64,000 nucleotides of DNA from UBA4416 sp036676295. Its GTDB lineage: Bacteria; Bacteroidota; Bacteroidia; B-17B0; Aurantibacillaceae. The notes beneath the pieces are model-generated. The model saw nothing but the letters and a program-made list of their open reading frames with translations, was not told the DNA's origin and searched no databases. The translations under genes were made by a program, and so were the position numbers. This document shows positions 17,896 through 26,891 of the stretch, in pieces. The stretch covers positions 136,072 through 200,071 of the forward strand of contig JAKFDE010000030.1 in assembly GCA_036676295.1 (NCBI GenBank), in the 5' to 3' direction. Each line of letters starts with the position of its first letter. Position 1 is the stretch's first letter.

Positions 17896-19068
17896 ATGTC
17901 TATTTATCAAAAACAGGGACAAGTCCCACACAAGCGCCACATCGTGTTTCGTAAACCCAATGGAGAATTGTATCATGAAGAATTATTTGGTACAGAAGGG
18001 TTTTCCAGTACGTCATCCTTAGCCTACCATTTATATCCACCAACCATGGTGAAAGAAATTGGCAAAGCACATAACGCAAGGCCGGAAGTTGCTTTGGAAG
18101 ATAATTTAAAGTGTTTAAGCTTTATGGGTTATAATGTTGCGCCTGAAGATGATTATTTAGAAAGTAGAAAAGTATTTCTATTTAATAACGATATGCAAAT
18201 TGGAATGGCTTGTCCGTCAAAATCAATGGAAAATTATTTTTTCAAAAATTCTGATGCAGATGAAATGCTATTTATTCACAAAGGAAGTGGCAGATGTAAA
18301 ACCATGTATGGCACCGTTGATTTTGAATATGGTGATTATGTGATTATTCCCAGAGGTACAACTTATAAATTAGAATTTGATACTAAAGAAAATAAAATTT
18401 TATTCGTAGAGTCAAATAGTGCTATTCGCACACCAAAGCGTTATCGTAATGAATTTGGGCAATTATTAGAACACTCTCCGTTTTGTGAGCGCGATTTTAA
18501 ATTACCACATAGTTTTGAAACTCACGACGAACATGGTGATTTTAAAGTGATGATAAAAAAGAAAGGGTTGATTTATCCTTACATTTATGATACTCATCCT
18601 TTTGACTTAATTGGTTGGGATGGCTATGTGTATCCTTACGCTTTTTCCATTTTTAATTTCGAACCAATTACCGGGCGTATTCATATGCCTCCTCCAATTC
18701 ACCAACAATTTGAAGGACGCAATTTTGTGATCTGTTCATTCGTACCTCGTTTGTACGATTATCATCCGGATGCCATTCCTGCTCCTTATCATCACAGTAA
18801 TATTGATGCAGACGAAATACTGTATTATGTGGATGGAGATTTTATGAGCCGTAATAATATCAAAGCAGGGCAATTTACGTTGCATCCTGCCGGAGTAACT
18901 CATGGCCCACATCCGGGAGCAATTGAAAGAAGTGTTGGTAAAAAAGAAACGAAGGAATTAGCGGTAATGATCGATCCATTTAATCCTTTAAAAATAACTA
19001 CCGAAGCCATGAAATATGAAGTAAAAGATTATTACAAATCATGGATGAGTAAACCGGAGTTAGCATAA
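17896..19068 (+). CDS. hmgA: homogentisate 1,2-dioxygenase
   Basis: ATG 17896 starts the conserved region (MSIYQKQGQVPHKRH); an upstream in-frame TTG would add 13 atypical residues. The 390-residue product contains the iron site of the family: PPPIHQQFEGRNF provides a His and a Glu, and HPAGVTHGPHPG provides a further His. FVPRLYDYHPDAIPAPYHH lies between them. The enzyme opens the ring of homogentisate to maleylacetoacetate in tyrosine and phenylalanine catabolism. The HPPD gene, which makes homogentisate, follows after 36 nt, so the two are probably co-transcribed. Confidence 0.96.
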   Translation: MSIYQKQGQVPHKRHIVFRKPNGELYHEELFGTEGFSSTSSLAYHLYPPTMVKEIGKAHNARPEVALEDNLKCLSFMGYNVAPEDDYLESRKVFLFNNDMQIGMACPSKSMENYFFKNSDADEMLFIHKGSGRCKTMYGTVDFEYGDYVIIPRGTTYKLEFDTKENKILFVESNSAIRTPKRYRNEFGQLLEHSPFCERDFKLPHSFETHDEHGDFKVMIKKKGLIYPYIYDTHPFDLIGWDGYVYPYAFSIFNFEPITGRIHMPPPIHQQFEGRNFVICSFVPRLYDYHPDAIPAPYHHSNIDADEILYYVDGDFMSRNNIKAGQFTLHPAGVTHGPHPGAIERSVGKKETKELAVMIDPFNPLKITTEAMKYEVKDYYKSWMSKPELA

Positions 19069-19104
19069 GTAAATCAAAAATTATAAATCTTAAACCTAAT
19101 TAAT

Positions 19105-20262
19105 ATGTCAGTAGCAGATTTAACTAAAGTAAAAAATTACGATTATAGCGGTGAAAAAGTATTTGAAAAAGCGCAGGACTTTTTACCAATTAATGGAACC
19201 GATTATGTTGAATTATATGTAGGAAATGCCAAGCAAGCAGCACACTATTATAAAACAGCATTTGGCTTTCAGGAACTGGCTTATGCCGGTTTAGAAACAG
19301 GTTCACGCGATAGAGTATCTTATGTTTTAGTTCAAGATAAAATTCGTTTGGTATTAACTTCTCCTTTTGATCCTGAAAGTGAAATTTCTCACCACATTCG
19401 TAAACACGGCGATGGGGTAAAAGTAATTGCGCTATGGGTAGATGATGCTCGTAAAGCCTATGAAGAAACAACAAAACGGGGTGCAAAATCATATTTAGAA
19501 CCAACCGTTCTTAAAGATGAAAATGGAGAAATAGTAAAAGCCGGTATCCACACTTACGGAGAAACCATTCACATGTTTATTGAGCGTAAAAATTATAAAG
19601 GAGTTTTTATGCCGGGTTATACAAAATTAGATACTGAATACAAACCAACAACAACCGGATTAAAATATATTGACCACATGGTGGGTAATGTAGAGCTTGG
19701 TGCCATGAATAAATGGGCGTCTTTTTATGCTGATGTGATGGGCTTTGCAAACTTAGTAACCTTTGATGATAAAGATATTTCAACAGAGTATACTGCTTTA
19801 ATGAGTAAGGTAATGACAAATGGAAATGGACGCATAAAATTCCCAATTAACGAACCCGCTCATGGAAAAAAGAAATCTCAGGTAGAAGAATATTTAGATT
19901 TTTATCATGGGCCTGGTTGCCAACACATTGCTGTGGCTACAGATGATATAGTTTTCACTATTTCAGAAATGTGTAAACGCGGTGTAGAATTTTTATATGT
20001 ACCGGGTACATATTACGATACCGTAAAGGATAGAGTAGGGATCATTGAAGAAGATATGGAGGTCTTGAAAAAATGGGGCATCATGGTAGATAGAGATGAA
20101 GATGGCTATTTGTTACAGATCTTTACAAAACCGGTTGAGGACAGACCAACTTTATTCTTTGAGATCATTCAACGCAAAGGTGCTAAATCATTTGGTAAAG
20201 GAAATTTTCAAGCATTGTTTGAATCCATAGAAGCAGAGCAAGCCAGAAGAGGAACTCTTTAA
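19105..20262 (+). CDS. hpd: 4-hydroxyphenylpyruvate dioxygenase
   Basis: The 385-residue protein has the two-domain vicinal-oxygen-chelate fold of HPPD. The C-terminal half carries the iron ligands in IDHMVGN, GCQHIAVATDDI and the final LFFEIIQRKG. The C-terminal helix region SFGKGNFQALFESIE, which gates the active site, is intact. The enzyme converts 4-hydroxyphenylpyruvate and O2 to homogentisate and CO2, supplying substrate to the upstream dioxygenase. It sits between hmgA and kynA on the same strand. Confidence 0.97.
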   Translation: MSVADLTKVKNYDYSGEKVFEKAQDFLPINGTDYVELYVGNAKQAAHYYKTAFGFQELAYAGLETGSRDRVSYVLVQDKIRLVLTSPFDPESEISHHIRKHGDGVKVIALWVDDARKAYEETTKRGAKSYLEPTVLKDENGEIVKAGIHTYGETIHMFIERKNYKGVFMPGYTKLDTEYKPTTTGLKYIDHMVGNVELGAMNKWASFYADVMGFANLVTFDDKDISTEYTALMSKVMTNGNGRIKFPINEPAHGKKKSQVEEYLDFYHGPGCQHIAVATDDIVFTISEMCKRGVEFLYVPGTYYDTVKDRVGIIEEDMEVLKKWGIMVDRDEDGYLLQIFTKPVEDRPTLFFEIIQRKGAKSFGKGNFQALFESIEAEQARRGTL

Positions 20263-20336
20263 TCACAGCAACAGAAAAGCCATACAGAGCTAGTTGTAAA
20301 TTATAACCATTCATACAACAGATATAAATACAAATC

Positions 20337-21251
20337 ATGACAGACGCGCAAAAAGAAATTGTTTCCCGCATTGAACAAAAGTACAAAGCCATCGACCAAA
20401 ACCCGGATGTACATTTAGAAGGATTGGTATGGGCAAATCCTATTACGTATTGGGATTATATTTTACCGGATGCTTTACTTGGTCTTCAAATTCAACGCAC
20501 CACACAACCCGATGAAATGGTATTTATTATGTATCATCAAATCAATGAGTTGTTGTTTAAAATGATCTTATGGGAAATTAATCAGGTAAGTAATAATGAT
20601 GACGTTTCTGCTCCATTTTTTACAGAAAAATTAAGACGTATCAGCCGCTATTTTGATATGTTATCTTCATCTTTTGATATCATGGGTGATGGTATGGAAA
20701 AAGCCCAGTACATGAATTTCAGAAATACTTTAACGCCTGCCAGTGGTTTTCAAAGTGCTCAGTATCGCTTAATTGAATTTGCTTCTACCGAATTGATCAA
20801 TTTAATTGATTACCGTTTCAGAGCTACTATCGACAGAAATACACCTTACGAACATGCGTATGAACACTTATATTGGCAAGCTGCCGGTAAAGATCATGCT
20901 ACTGGTAAAAAAAATACATTAATTAGAAATTTCGAGAAACGCTACAAATCCGAATTTTTAATTAAAATGGAAAATTACAATACTACCAATTTGTGGACTA
21001 AGTTTAAACAATTACCAGAAACCGTAAAAAATGATGCTGATCTGATTAAAGCCATGCGTCATTATGATTATACGGTAAATGTATCTTGGGTAATGGCACA
21101 TTATCACGCAGCCGGTAAATATTTAGGGAATGCCGAAGCTACAGGAGGAAGTGATTGGAGAAAATATATGCATCCAAAATACCAACGCCGTATCTTCTTT
21201 CCCGAACTATGGTCTAAGGATGAATTAGCCAATTGGGGAGAAAATGTTTAG
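20337..21251 (+). CDS. kynA: tryptophan 2,3-dioxygenase
   Basis: The 304-residue protein matches the haem-dependent tryptophan 2,3-dioxygenase family: TYWDYILPDALLGLQ, DEMVFIMYHQINELLFKMIL (about 63-82), the substrate-loop region FRNTLTPASGFQSAQYRLIE, and VMAHYHAAGKYLG near the C-terminus, which provides the likely proximal haem His. It opens the indole ring to N-formylkynurenine. No kynurenine formamidase or kynureninase lies nearby. It follows hpd by 74 nt, so it belongs to a general aromatic amino acid degradation cluster. A GTTGTA/TACAAC inverted repeat lies in the gap before it, of uncertain meaning. Confidence 0.94.
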   Translation: MTDAQKEIVSRIEQKYKAIDQNPDVHLEGLVWANPITYWDYILPDALLGLQIQRTTQPDEMVFIMYHQINELLFKMILWEINQVSNNDDVSAPFFTEKLRRISRYFDMLSSSFDIMGDGMEKAQYMNFRNTLTPASGFQSAQYRLIEFASTELINLIDYRFRATIDRNTPYEHAYEHLYWQAAGKDHATGKKNTLIRNFEKRYKSEFLIKMENYNTTNLWTKFKQLPETVKNDADLIKAMRHYDYTVNVSWVMAHYHAAGKYLGNAEATGGSDWRKYMHPKYQRRIFFPELWSKDELANWGENV

Positions 21252-21271
21252 TTCCACTAACAATTTATAAT

Positions 21272-21553
21272 ATGATTATTCATTCCCTTTCAGATCTTAG
21301 AAGACAGTTTGATGATGTTGATAAAAGCATCTTGATTCTTTTGGGCATCAGATCTCAGTTATCCAAAGAAATTGCCAAAATCAAAAAGAAAAAGAACTTA
21401 AATGTGGTCCAATTGAAAGTGTGGGAAAAACAAATGAAAAACAGATTTAAAGAAAATAAAAAACTGAAACAAGATCCTGATTTCCTCAATAAACTATTTA
21501 ATATTATCCACGAAGAATCTATCCGGATCCAAAATCAAGAGTTAAAAAAATGA
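21272..21553 (+). CDS. chorismate mutase-like protein (AroQ class)
   Basis: Starting at ATG 21272 gives 93 residues in the all-helical AroQ fold. Counterparts of E. coli chorismate mutase Arg11 (LRRQFDDVD), Arg28 (LLGIRSQLSKEI), Lys39 (IKKKKNLNV), Ser84 and Gln88 (EESIRIQ) are present. The Arg51 position is Val (in QLKVWEKQM), where related Bacteroidota enzymes usually have QPERW. The family converts chorismate to prephenate. The gene overlaps the U32 protein gene by 4 nt (ATGA). Inference: it supplies prephenate to its neighbour, or it has lost catalysis and binds a ligand only. Fold assignment is good; activity is uncertain. Confidence 0.8.
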   Translation: MIIHSLSDLRRQFDDVDKSILILLGIRSQLSKEIAKIKKKKNLNVVQLKVWEKQMKNRFKENKKLKQDPDFLNKLFNIIHEESIRIQNQELKK

Positions 21554-22791
21554 CAAATCGTTCTATAGAATTAATGGCGCCTGCAGGATCTTACGAAGCT
21601 TTAATGGCGGCAATTAAAGCAGGTTGTAATTCTATTTATTTTGGAGTTGAGCAGTTGAATATGCGAGCCCGTTCTAGCAATAATTTTACGTTAGAAGACT
21701 TAAAACGCATTGCCGAAATAGGAAAAGAAAACAATGTCAAAACATATTTAACCTTAAATACTATTTTGTATGACCACGATATTACTTTAATGAAAAGTAT
21801 TGTGAGTACAGCTAAAGAAAGCGGTGTTACAGCTATTATTGCAGCCGATCATGCCGTAATGAATTACGCAAAGAAAATAGGAATGGAGATCCACATTTCT
21901 ACTCAAGCCAATGTATCCAATATTGATACAGTTGAGTTTTACGCTAATTTTGCAGACGTGGTTGTTTTAGCTCGGGAATTAAGTTTAAAACAAGTGGCTG
22001 ATATCAGCAGAGAAATTAAACGCAGAGATATTACCGGACCATCAGGCAAATTAATTGAACTGGAAATTTTTGCTCATGGTGCACTTTGTATGGCAGTTTC
22101 AGGCAAATGCTATTTAAGTTTACATTCTCATTTTGCTTCGGCTAACAGAGGTGCTTGTGTTCAAAATTGCCGGAGAAGTTATGTGGTTACAGATAAAGAA
22201 GACGGTGTTGAATTTGAAGTAGATAATGAATTTATCATGTCAGCTAAAGATCTATGCACTATTGATTTTATAGATAAAATATTAGATGCCGGTGTAAGCG
22301 TTTTAAAACTCGAAGGCCGTGGACGTTCGGTAGATTATGTTTACACCGTTACCAAATGTTATAACGAAGCTATCAACGCATATATAGATGGAACTTACTC
22401 TCAGGAAAAAGTAAACGAATGGAAAAATCAACTATCAACCGTGTTTAACCGCGGATTTTGGGATGGTTATTATTTAGGACGTAAGATGGGGGAGTGGTGT
22501 GATGAAAATGGATCTAAATCTTCAAAACGAAAAATATACTTAGCCAAGGGTTTAAAATATTTTGATCAGGTAAATATTGGTGAATTTAAATGCGAATCTC
22601 ATAGCTTATCTGTTGGCGATGAGATCATTATTACCGGCCCAACAACCGGTTATTTGCAAATGGAAGTGAACGAATTAAGAGTGGATGGCAAACCTACTAA
22701 TAAAACGATAAAAGGAGAGGTATTCACAATTACTACACCTGAAAAAATCAGGCCATCTGATAAACTATACAAATTAGTTCCTGAGGTGTAA
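21550..22791 (+). CDS. U32 peptidase-family protein, probable tRNA/rRNA uridine or cytidine hydroxylation factor
   Basis: The 413-residue protein has the N-terminal barrel start ELMAPAGSYEALMAAIKAGC. The U32 signature (EIFAHGALCMAVSGKCYLSL, about residues 176-195) follows, then GACVQNCRR, and AKDLCTIDFID with a fourth candidate Fe-S cysteine. KLEGRGRSVDYVYTVT is also typical. Despite the name, characterised members TrhP/YegQ (5-hydroxyuridine in tRNA) and RlhA (23S rRNA 5-hydroxycytidine) are RNA-hydroxylation factors that depend on prephenate and Fe-S clusters. The length fits the TrhP/YrrO type better than the longer RlhA. It overlaps the chorismate mutase-like gene by 4 nt and the ferredoxin gene by 1 nt, which fits those cofactor needs. 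Confidence 0.88.
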   Translation: MTNRSIELMAPAGSYEALMAAIKAGCNSIYFGVEQLNMRARSSNNFTLEDLKRIAEIGKENNVKTYLTLNTILYDHDITLMKSIVSTAKESGVTAIIAADHAVMNYAKKIGMEIHISTQANVSNIDTVEFYANFADVVVLARELSLKQVADISREIKRRDITGPSGKLIELEIFAHGALCMAVSGKCYLSLHSHFASANRGACVQNCRRSYVVTDKEDGVEFEVDNEFIMSAKDLCTIDFIDKILDAGVSVLKLEGRGRSVDYVYTVTKCYNEAINAYIDGTYSQEKVNEWKNQLSTVFNRGFWDGYYLGRKMGEWCDENGSKSSKRKIYLAKGLKYFDQVNIGEFKCESHSLSVGDEIIITGPTTGYLQMEVNELRVDGKPTNKTIKGEVFTITTPEKIRPSDKLYKLVPEV

Positions 22792-23018
22792 TGGTACGTA
22801 TCATACAACAACGCATAAAATGTATTGGGTGCAATGCCTGTGTTGAAGCTGCCGATTATCGTTGGCGGATCTCAAAAAAAGATGGAAAATGCACCCTGGT
22901 TGGCGGCATTGAAAAACGTGGTTTTTATTCAGTAATTGTTAATGATCACGAATTAGAAGATAATTTATTGGCTGCTAAAAATTGTCCGGTTAACATCATT
23001 AAAATATTCAGTATTTAA
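22791..23018 (+). CDS. single-cluster ferredoxin-like protein
   Basis: The 75-residue protein has CIGCNACVEAAD near residue 11 and a distal NCPVNIIKI. Three closely spaced Cys plus a distal Cys-Pro are the ligand set of single [4Fe-4S] (or [3Fe-4S]) ferredoxins, in which the usual fourth Cys of the first motif is replaced (Ala here). The ATG overlaps the stop of the U32 gene (TAATG), so the two are translationally coupled. In E. coli a ferredoxin (YfhL) assists TrhP-dependent tRNA hydroxylation; this protein is smaller and of a different type but may play that role. Its stop overlaps the convergent hydroxylase gene. Confidence 0.85.
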   Translation: MVRIIQQRIKCIGCNACVEAADYRWRISKKDGKCTLVGGIEKRGFYSVIVNDHELEDNLLAAKNCPVNIIKIFSI

Positions 23019-23929
23019 GATCCCTTTTTTATTTTAAACATATCACCAAATAAAGGGTACAAAAGGTCTTTTACAAGAGACTGTTGAGCTTCTTCTTTTA
23101 TGCCATATTGTATTTCTTTAACGCCTTTTGACGATTTCCAGGTAGAAAATAACCGATCCCAAAACGAAAAAAAAGAGCCATAATTGGATTGTTGCATGTC
23201 TATTTGTTTACTATGATGCATTTGGTGTTGTTTAGGACTTACCAAAAAACGTTCAAAAAAACCAAAACCTATCGGGATGTTTGAATGCCTTAAATTACCG
23301 CCTAATACATTGGTAAAAAACACAAAAAAACTCGATCCGAAAATTGTTGGAAAATCAAATATTTCGCTAAACAAATAAATAAAAGTACCGGTTACAATTC
23401 CATGTACCAGCAAAAACCTTAAATGAAACAAGACCATTTCAAAAGGATGAACCCTGAAAAATGTTATTGGAGTTAATGATTCTGCGGTGTGATGCATGCG
23501 ATGTATGCGCCAAAGAAATTGATTATGATGCATCAGGTAATGCAATATAAAACGCGTGAAATCCGACAATAGAAAATAGCTTACAGAATACAAAACAATT
23601 CCCCAACTATAAGGCAATCCTCCAAATTGAATCTCACCAAAAACATCATTTAATGAATGGTAAAATCTTGATGCTAACGATAAAGAACTGATAAATAAAA
23701 GCGGAAAAATGGTGAGTTGTATAATGTGGTTACCAAGCCAAATGATCACATCATTAAGTGTTGATTTATTGAACCAATAATTAATTTTAAACCCATTTTT
23801 TTTGGTTCGTGAAAACCAAATGAATATCAAAGCATAAAACACACAAAGTACCAGATAGGGCCAATAAATCCGCTTATTTGGATTAAAGAAATGATCAAAG
23901 GGTAGGTAATGCCAAACCGTATTCTCCAT
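23015..23929 (-). CDS. fatty acid hydroxylase / sterol desaturase family membrane protein
   Basis: The 304-residue protein has four or more hydrophobic segments and the tripartite histidine motifs of the family: HYLMHH (about residue 133), HRMHH (about 146), and a C-terminal HQMHHSK (about 240). These clusters bind a di-iron centre in the membrane-embedded hydroxylases. The substrate cannot be read from the sequence; lipid or carotenoid hydroxylation is likely. It is transcribed alone and converges on the ferredoxin gene with overlapping stop codons. Confidence 0.88.
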   Translation of the reverse strand: MENTVWHYLPFDHFFNPNKRIYWPYLVLCVFYALIFIWFSRTKKNGFKINYWFNKSTLNDVIIWLGNHIIQLTIFPLLFISSLSLASRFYHSLNDVFGEIQFGGLPYSWGIVLYSVSYFLLSDFTRFILHYLMHHNQFLWRIHRMHHTAESLTPITFFRVHPFEMVLFHLRFLLVHGIVTGTFIYLFSEIFDFPTIFGSSFFVFFTNVLGGNLRHSNIPIGFGFFERFLVSPKQHQMHHSKQIDMQQSNYGSFFSFWDRLFSTWKSSKGVKEIQYGIKEEAQQSLVKDLLYPLFGDMFKIKKGS

Positions 23930-24050
23930 GTATGCTACCCTTGATTACAAACCTTAAAGGGCATACAAATTTATGTTCCCTTGATAGTATAACCTATGAT
24001 TTTAATCAGCCGAAGCTTGATCTTATCGCAACAAAAGCCACAAAAACAAA

Positions 24051-24080
24051 AAACCCTCATCTTGCGATGAGGGTTTTAAT
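24051..24080 (-). terminator. intrinsic terminator after clpC
   Basis: The stem AAACCCTCAT / ATGAGGGTTT (24051-24060 with 24067-24076) has a 6-nt loop and A-runs on the plus strand, which are U-runs in the clpC transcript. Confidence 0.9.
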
Positions 24081-24083
24081 TTA

Positions 24084-26618
24084 TTAGTTATCTTCTTTTT
24101 TCTTTTTCGTTTTTGGCTTAACTGTTCTTACAACAATTTCCTTTTTATCGGTATCAAAATCTATTTCAATTTGATCTCCTTCTGCCAAATTACTTTTGAT
24201 GATCTCTTCAGCCATTGGATCCTCCAAATACTTTTGAATAGCACGTTTTAATGGACGAGCGCCGTACTGAACATCATAACCTTTTTCAACGATAAAGTCT
24301 TTAGCAGCATCCGTAATTTTGATAGTGTAACCTAAGTTGTTTACACGGCCAAATAAGCTGTTTAATTCAATATCAATGATTTTATGAATATCTGCTTTAT
24401 CTAAAGAGTTAAACATGATCACATCATCAATACGATTTAAGAACTCAGGAGCAAAGGCTTTTTTCAAAGCATTTTCTACCACGCCTTTTGCCATATCTTC
24501 AGCATGCTCACTTCTGGTTTGAGTACTGAAACCAACACCTGCACCAAAGTCTTTTAATTGACGGGCACCAATGTTAGATGTCATAATGATGATCGTGTTT
24601 TTAAAATCAATTTTACGACCTAAACTATCAGTTAACTGTCCATCATCTAATACTTGCAATAACATATTAAATACATCCGGATGTGCTTTTTCGATCTCAT
24701 CTAATAACACAACAGCGTAGGGTCTGCGACGAACTTTTTCGGTTAATTGTCCACCTTCTTCATAACCTACATATCCCGGAGGCGCACCTATTAAACGAGT
24801 CACAGCAAATTTCTCCATGTACTCACTCATATCAATTCTAATTAAAGCTTCATCATTATCAAATAAATGTTTCGCTAAAATTTTGGCTAACTGCGTTTTA
24901 CCAACACCGGTAGGACCTAAGAAAATAAATGAACCAATTGGTTTATTAGGATCTTTTAATCCGGCACGGTTACGTTGAATAGCTTTTACGACTTTTTTCA
25001 ACGCTTCATCTTGCCCAATTACTTTTCCTTGAAGCATTTCTACCATTTTCACTAATTTCTCTCCTTCGTTTTGAGAAATACGTTGAACAGGAACACCACT
25101 CATCATCGCTACAACTTCAGCCACATTATCTTCGGTAACCGTAACTCTGTTTAATTTAGTTTCGTCTTCCCAAACTTTTTTAGCAGCATCTAGTTGAGCT
25201 TGTAATTGTTTTTCAGTATCACGTAATTTAGCCGCTTCTTCATATTTTTGAGAGCGAACGACATGATTTTTCAATTCTTTAATGTCTTCCATTTTTTTCT
25301 CAAGCTCCAAAATATTTTCAGGAACGTTGATATTTGTAATGTGAACACGAGAACCAGCCTCATCTAAAGCATCAATCGCTTTATCCGGTAAATGCCTGTC
25401 GGTAATGTAACGCGCTGTTAAGGTTACACAAGCTTTAATTGCTTCTGGTGTATAAGTTACATTATGATGATCTTCGTATTTAGACTTAATATTATTTAAG
25501 ATCTGTAAAGATTCATCTTGAGTAGCAGGTTCAATAATTACTTTTTGGAAACGACGTTCTAAAGCTCCATCTTTCTCAATATGCTGACGGTACTCATCTA
25601 ATGTTGTAGCACCAATACATTGGATCTCTCCACGAGCTAAAGCCGGTTTAAACATGTTGCTGGCATCTAAACTTCCGCTAGCTCCACCTGCACCAATAAT
25701 AGTATGGATCTCGTCAATGAATAAGATCACATCCGGATTTTTTTCTAACTCGTTCATTACCGCTTTCATTCGCTCTTCAAATTGACCACGGTATTTTGTA
25801 CCGGCAACTAAAGAAGCAAGGTCTAAGGTAACAACACGCTTACCAAATAATACGCGAGATACCTTGCGCTGAACAATACGTAAAGCTAAACCTTCGGCAA
25901 TAGATGATTTACCCACACCTGGTTCACCAATTAAAATTGGATTATTCTTTTTACGACGAGATAAGATTTGAGAAACACGTTCAATTTCTTTTTCACGACC
26001 TACAACAGGATCCAGTTTCCCATCTTCTGCCATTTTGGTCAAATCTCTGCCAAAATTATCTAAAACCGGGGTTCTAGATTTTGATTCTCCCGGTTTCTTA
26101 GATGCTCCGGTACTGCCGCCAAAGGATGATTCTTCATTTTCATCTTCGTCGCCCGCAGTTGCATTTTCAATTTTGTGTGGATTTTCCATATAGTTTTCTA
26201 ATTCTAATTTTACTGAGTTGTAATCTACACCAAATTTGTTTAATGTTTTAGAAACCACATTATCGTTATCTTTTAAAATACACATTAATAAGTGCTCAGT
26301 GCCAATTTGTGGCGCTCTAAATACTTTGGCTTCTAAATAGGTTAATTTTAATGTTTTTTCGGCTTGTTTTACTAAGGGAATATTGGCTAAATTATTAACC
26401 TTACGCATCGATACCGGTAAACTTTGTTCGATTTGTTTTCTTAAATCTTGAATATTGATCTCTAAATTCTTTAATAATTTGATACCAACACCTTCGCCAT
26501 CACGAATCATACCTAACATTAAATGCTCTATGCCGATATAGTCATGCCCAAGTCTCAAGGCCTCTTCTCTGCTAAACGTTATCACGTCCTTTACGCGCTG
26601 TGAAAATTTTGCTTCCAT
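24084..26618 (-). CDS. clpC: ATP-dependent Clp protease ATP-binding subunit ClpC
   Basis: The 844-residue AAA+ unfoldase has all ClpC parts in order. These are the duplicated Clp N-domain (1-145), an acidic linker (GDEDENEESS), NBD1 with Walker A GEPGVGKS near residue 231, a UVR-like coiled middle domain around 430-470 (KNHVVRSQKYEEAAKLRD), NBD2 with GPTGVGKT near residue 568, and a Lys-rich C-terminal tail. ClpC delivers substrates to ClpP and handles stress-damaged proteins. It is transcribed alone, divergent from gyrA, with a good promoter box at 26666-26673 and a strong terminator. Confidence 0.97.
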   Translation of the reverse strand: MEAKFSQRVKDVITFSREEALRLGHDYIGIEHLMLGMIRDGEGVGIKLLKNLEINIQDLRKQIEQSLPVSMRKVNNLANIPLVKQAEKTLKLTYLEAKVFRAPQIGTEHLLMCILKDNDNVVSKTLNKFGVDYNSVKLELENYMENPHKIENATAGDEDENEESSFGGSTGASKKPGESKSRTPVLDNFGRDLTKMAEDGKLDPVVGREKEIERVSQILSRRKKNNPILIGEPGVGKSSIAEGLALRIVQRKVSRVLFGKRVVTLDLASLVAGTKYRGQFEERMKAVMNELEKNPDVILFIDEIHTIIGAGGASGSLDASNMFKPALARGEIQCIGATTLDEYRQHIEKDGALERRFQKVIIEPATQDESLQILNNIKSKYEDHHNVTYTPEAIKACVTLTARYITDRHLPDKAIDALDEAGSRVHITNINVPENILELEKKMEDIKELKNHVVRSQKYEEAAKLRDTEKQLQAQLDAAKKVWEDETKLNRVTVTEDNVAEVVAMMSGVPVQRISQNEGEKLVKMVEMLQGKVIGQDEALKKVVKAIQRNRAGLKDPNKPIGSFIFLGPTGVGKTQLAKILAKHLFDNDEALIRIDMSEYMEKFAVTRLIGAPPGYVGYEEGGQLTEKVRRRPYAVVLLDEIEKAHPDVFNMLLQVLDDGQLTDSLGRKIDFKNTIIIMTSNIGARQLKDFGAGVGFSTQTRSEHAEDMAKGVVENALKKAFAPEFLNRIDDVIMFNSLDKADIHKIIDIELNSLFGRVNNLGYTIKITDAAKDFIVEKGYDVQYGARPLKRAIQKYLEDPMAEEIIKSNLAEGDQIEIDFDTDKKEIVVRTVKPKTKKKKEDN

Positions 26619-26665
26619 AAAATTTTAGTTCTTTATAAGGTTCTAAACATATTTAATGCCATAGT

Positions 26666-26673
26666 CAAAAGTA
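26666..26673 (-). promoter_or_regulatory. candidate -7 promoter box of clpC
   Basis: The minus strand reads TACTTTTG, an exact TAnnTTTG match about 47 nt upstream of the clpC start. No clear TTTG is present at the -33 distance. Confidence 0.5.
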
Positions 26674-26801
26674 ACCGATTATGTCAGTTTTTGCCATTAT
26701 TGCCTGCCTTTTTTTTAACATTGAAACTGTTAATAACTATACATCTAAATTACCTATTAAATAGCTATTTTCAAAGCCTATTAGTGATTTTTAAATAGAG
26801 G

Positions 26802-26809
26802 TATTTTTG
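26802..26809 (+). promoter_or_regulatory. candidate -7 promoter box of gyrA
   Basis: TATTTTTG is an exact TAnnTTTG match 82 nt before ATG 26892, implying a leader of about 79 nt. A weak TTAG lies 17 nt upstream of the box. Confidence 0.45.
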
Positions 26810-26891
26810 ATTTTTTATAAACCATTTTAACCTGACAATATTTCTTGATCACTAATAACAAACACAACGTATTTAAAACAAAAAACAGAAT

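Noticed and set aside
20294..20320. GTTGTA / TACAAC inverted repeat upstream of kynA
   Set aside because: Short arms with a 15-nt spacer can arise by chance in AT-rich DNA and there is no second copy to support it.
23930..24050. Possible small RNA or gene between the hydroxylase gene and clpC
   Set aside because: No open frame with a credible start, no promoter box with a matching terminator, and the only structure is the clpC terminator.
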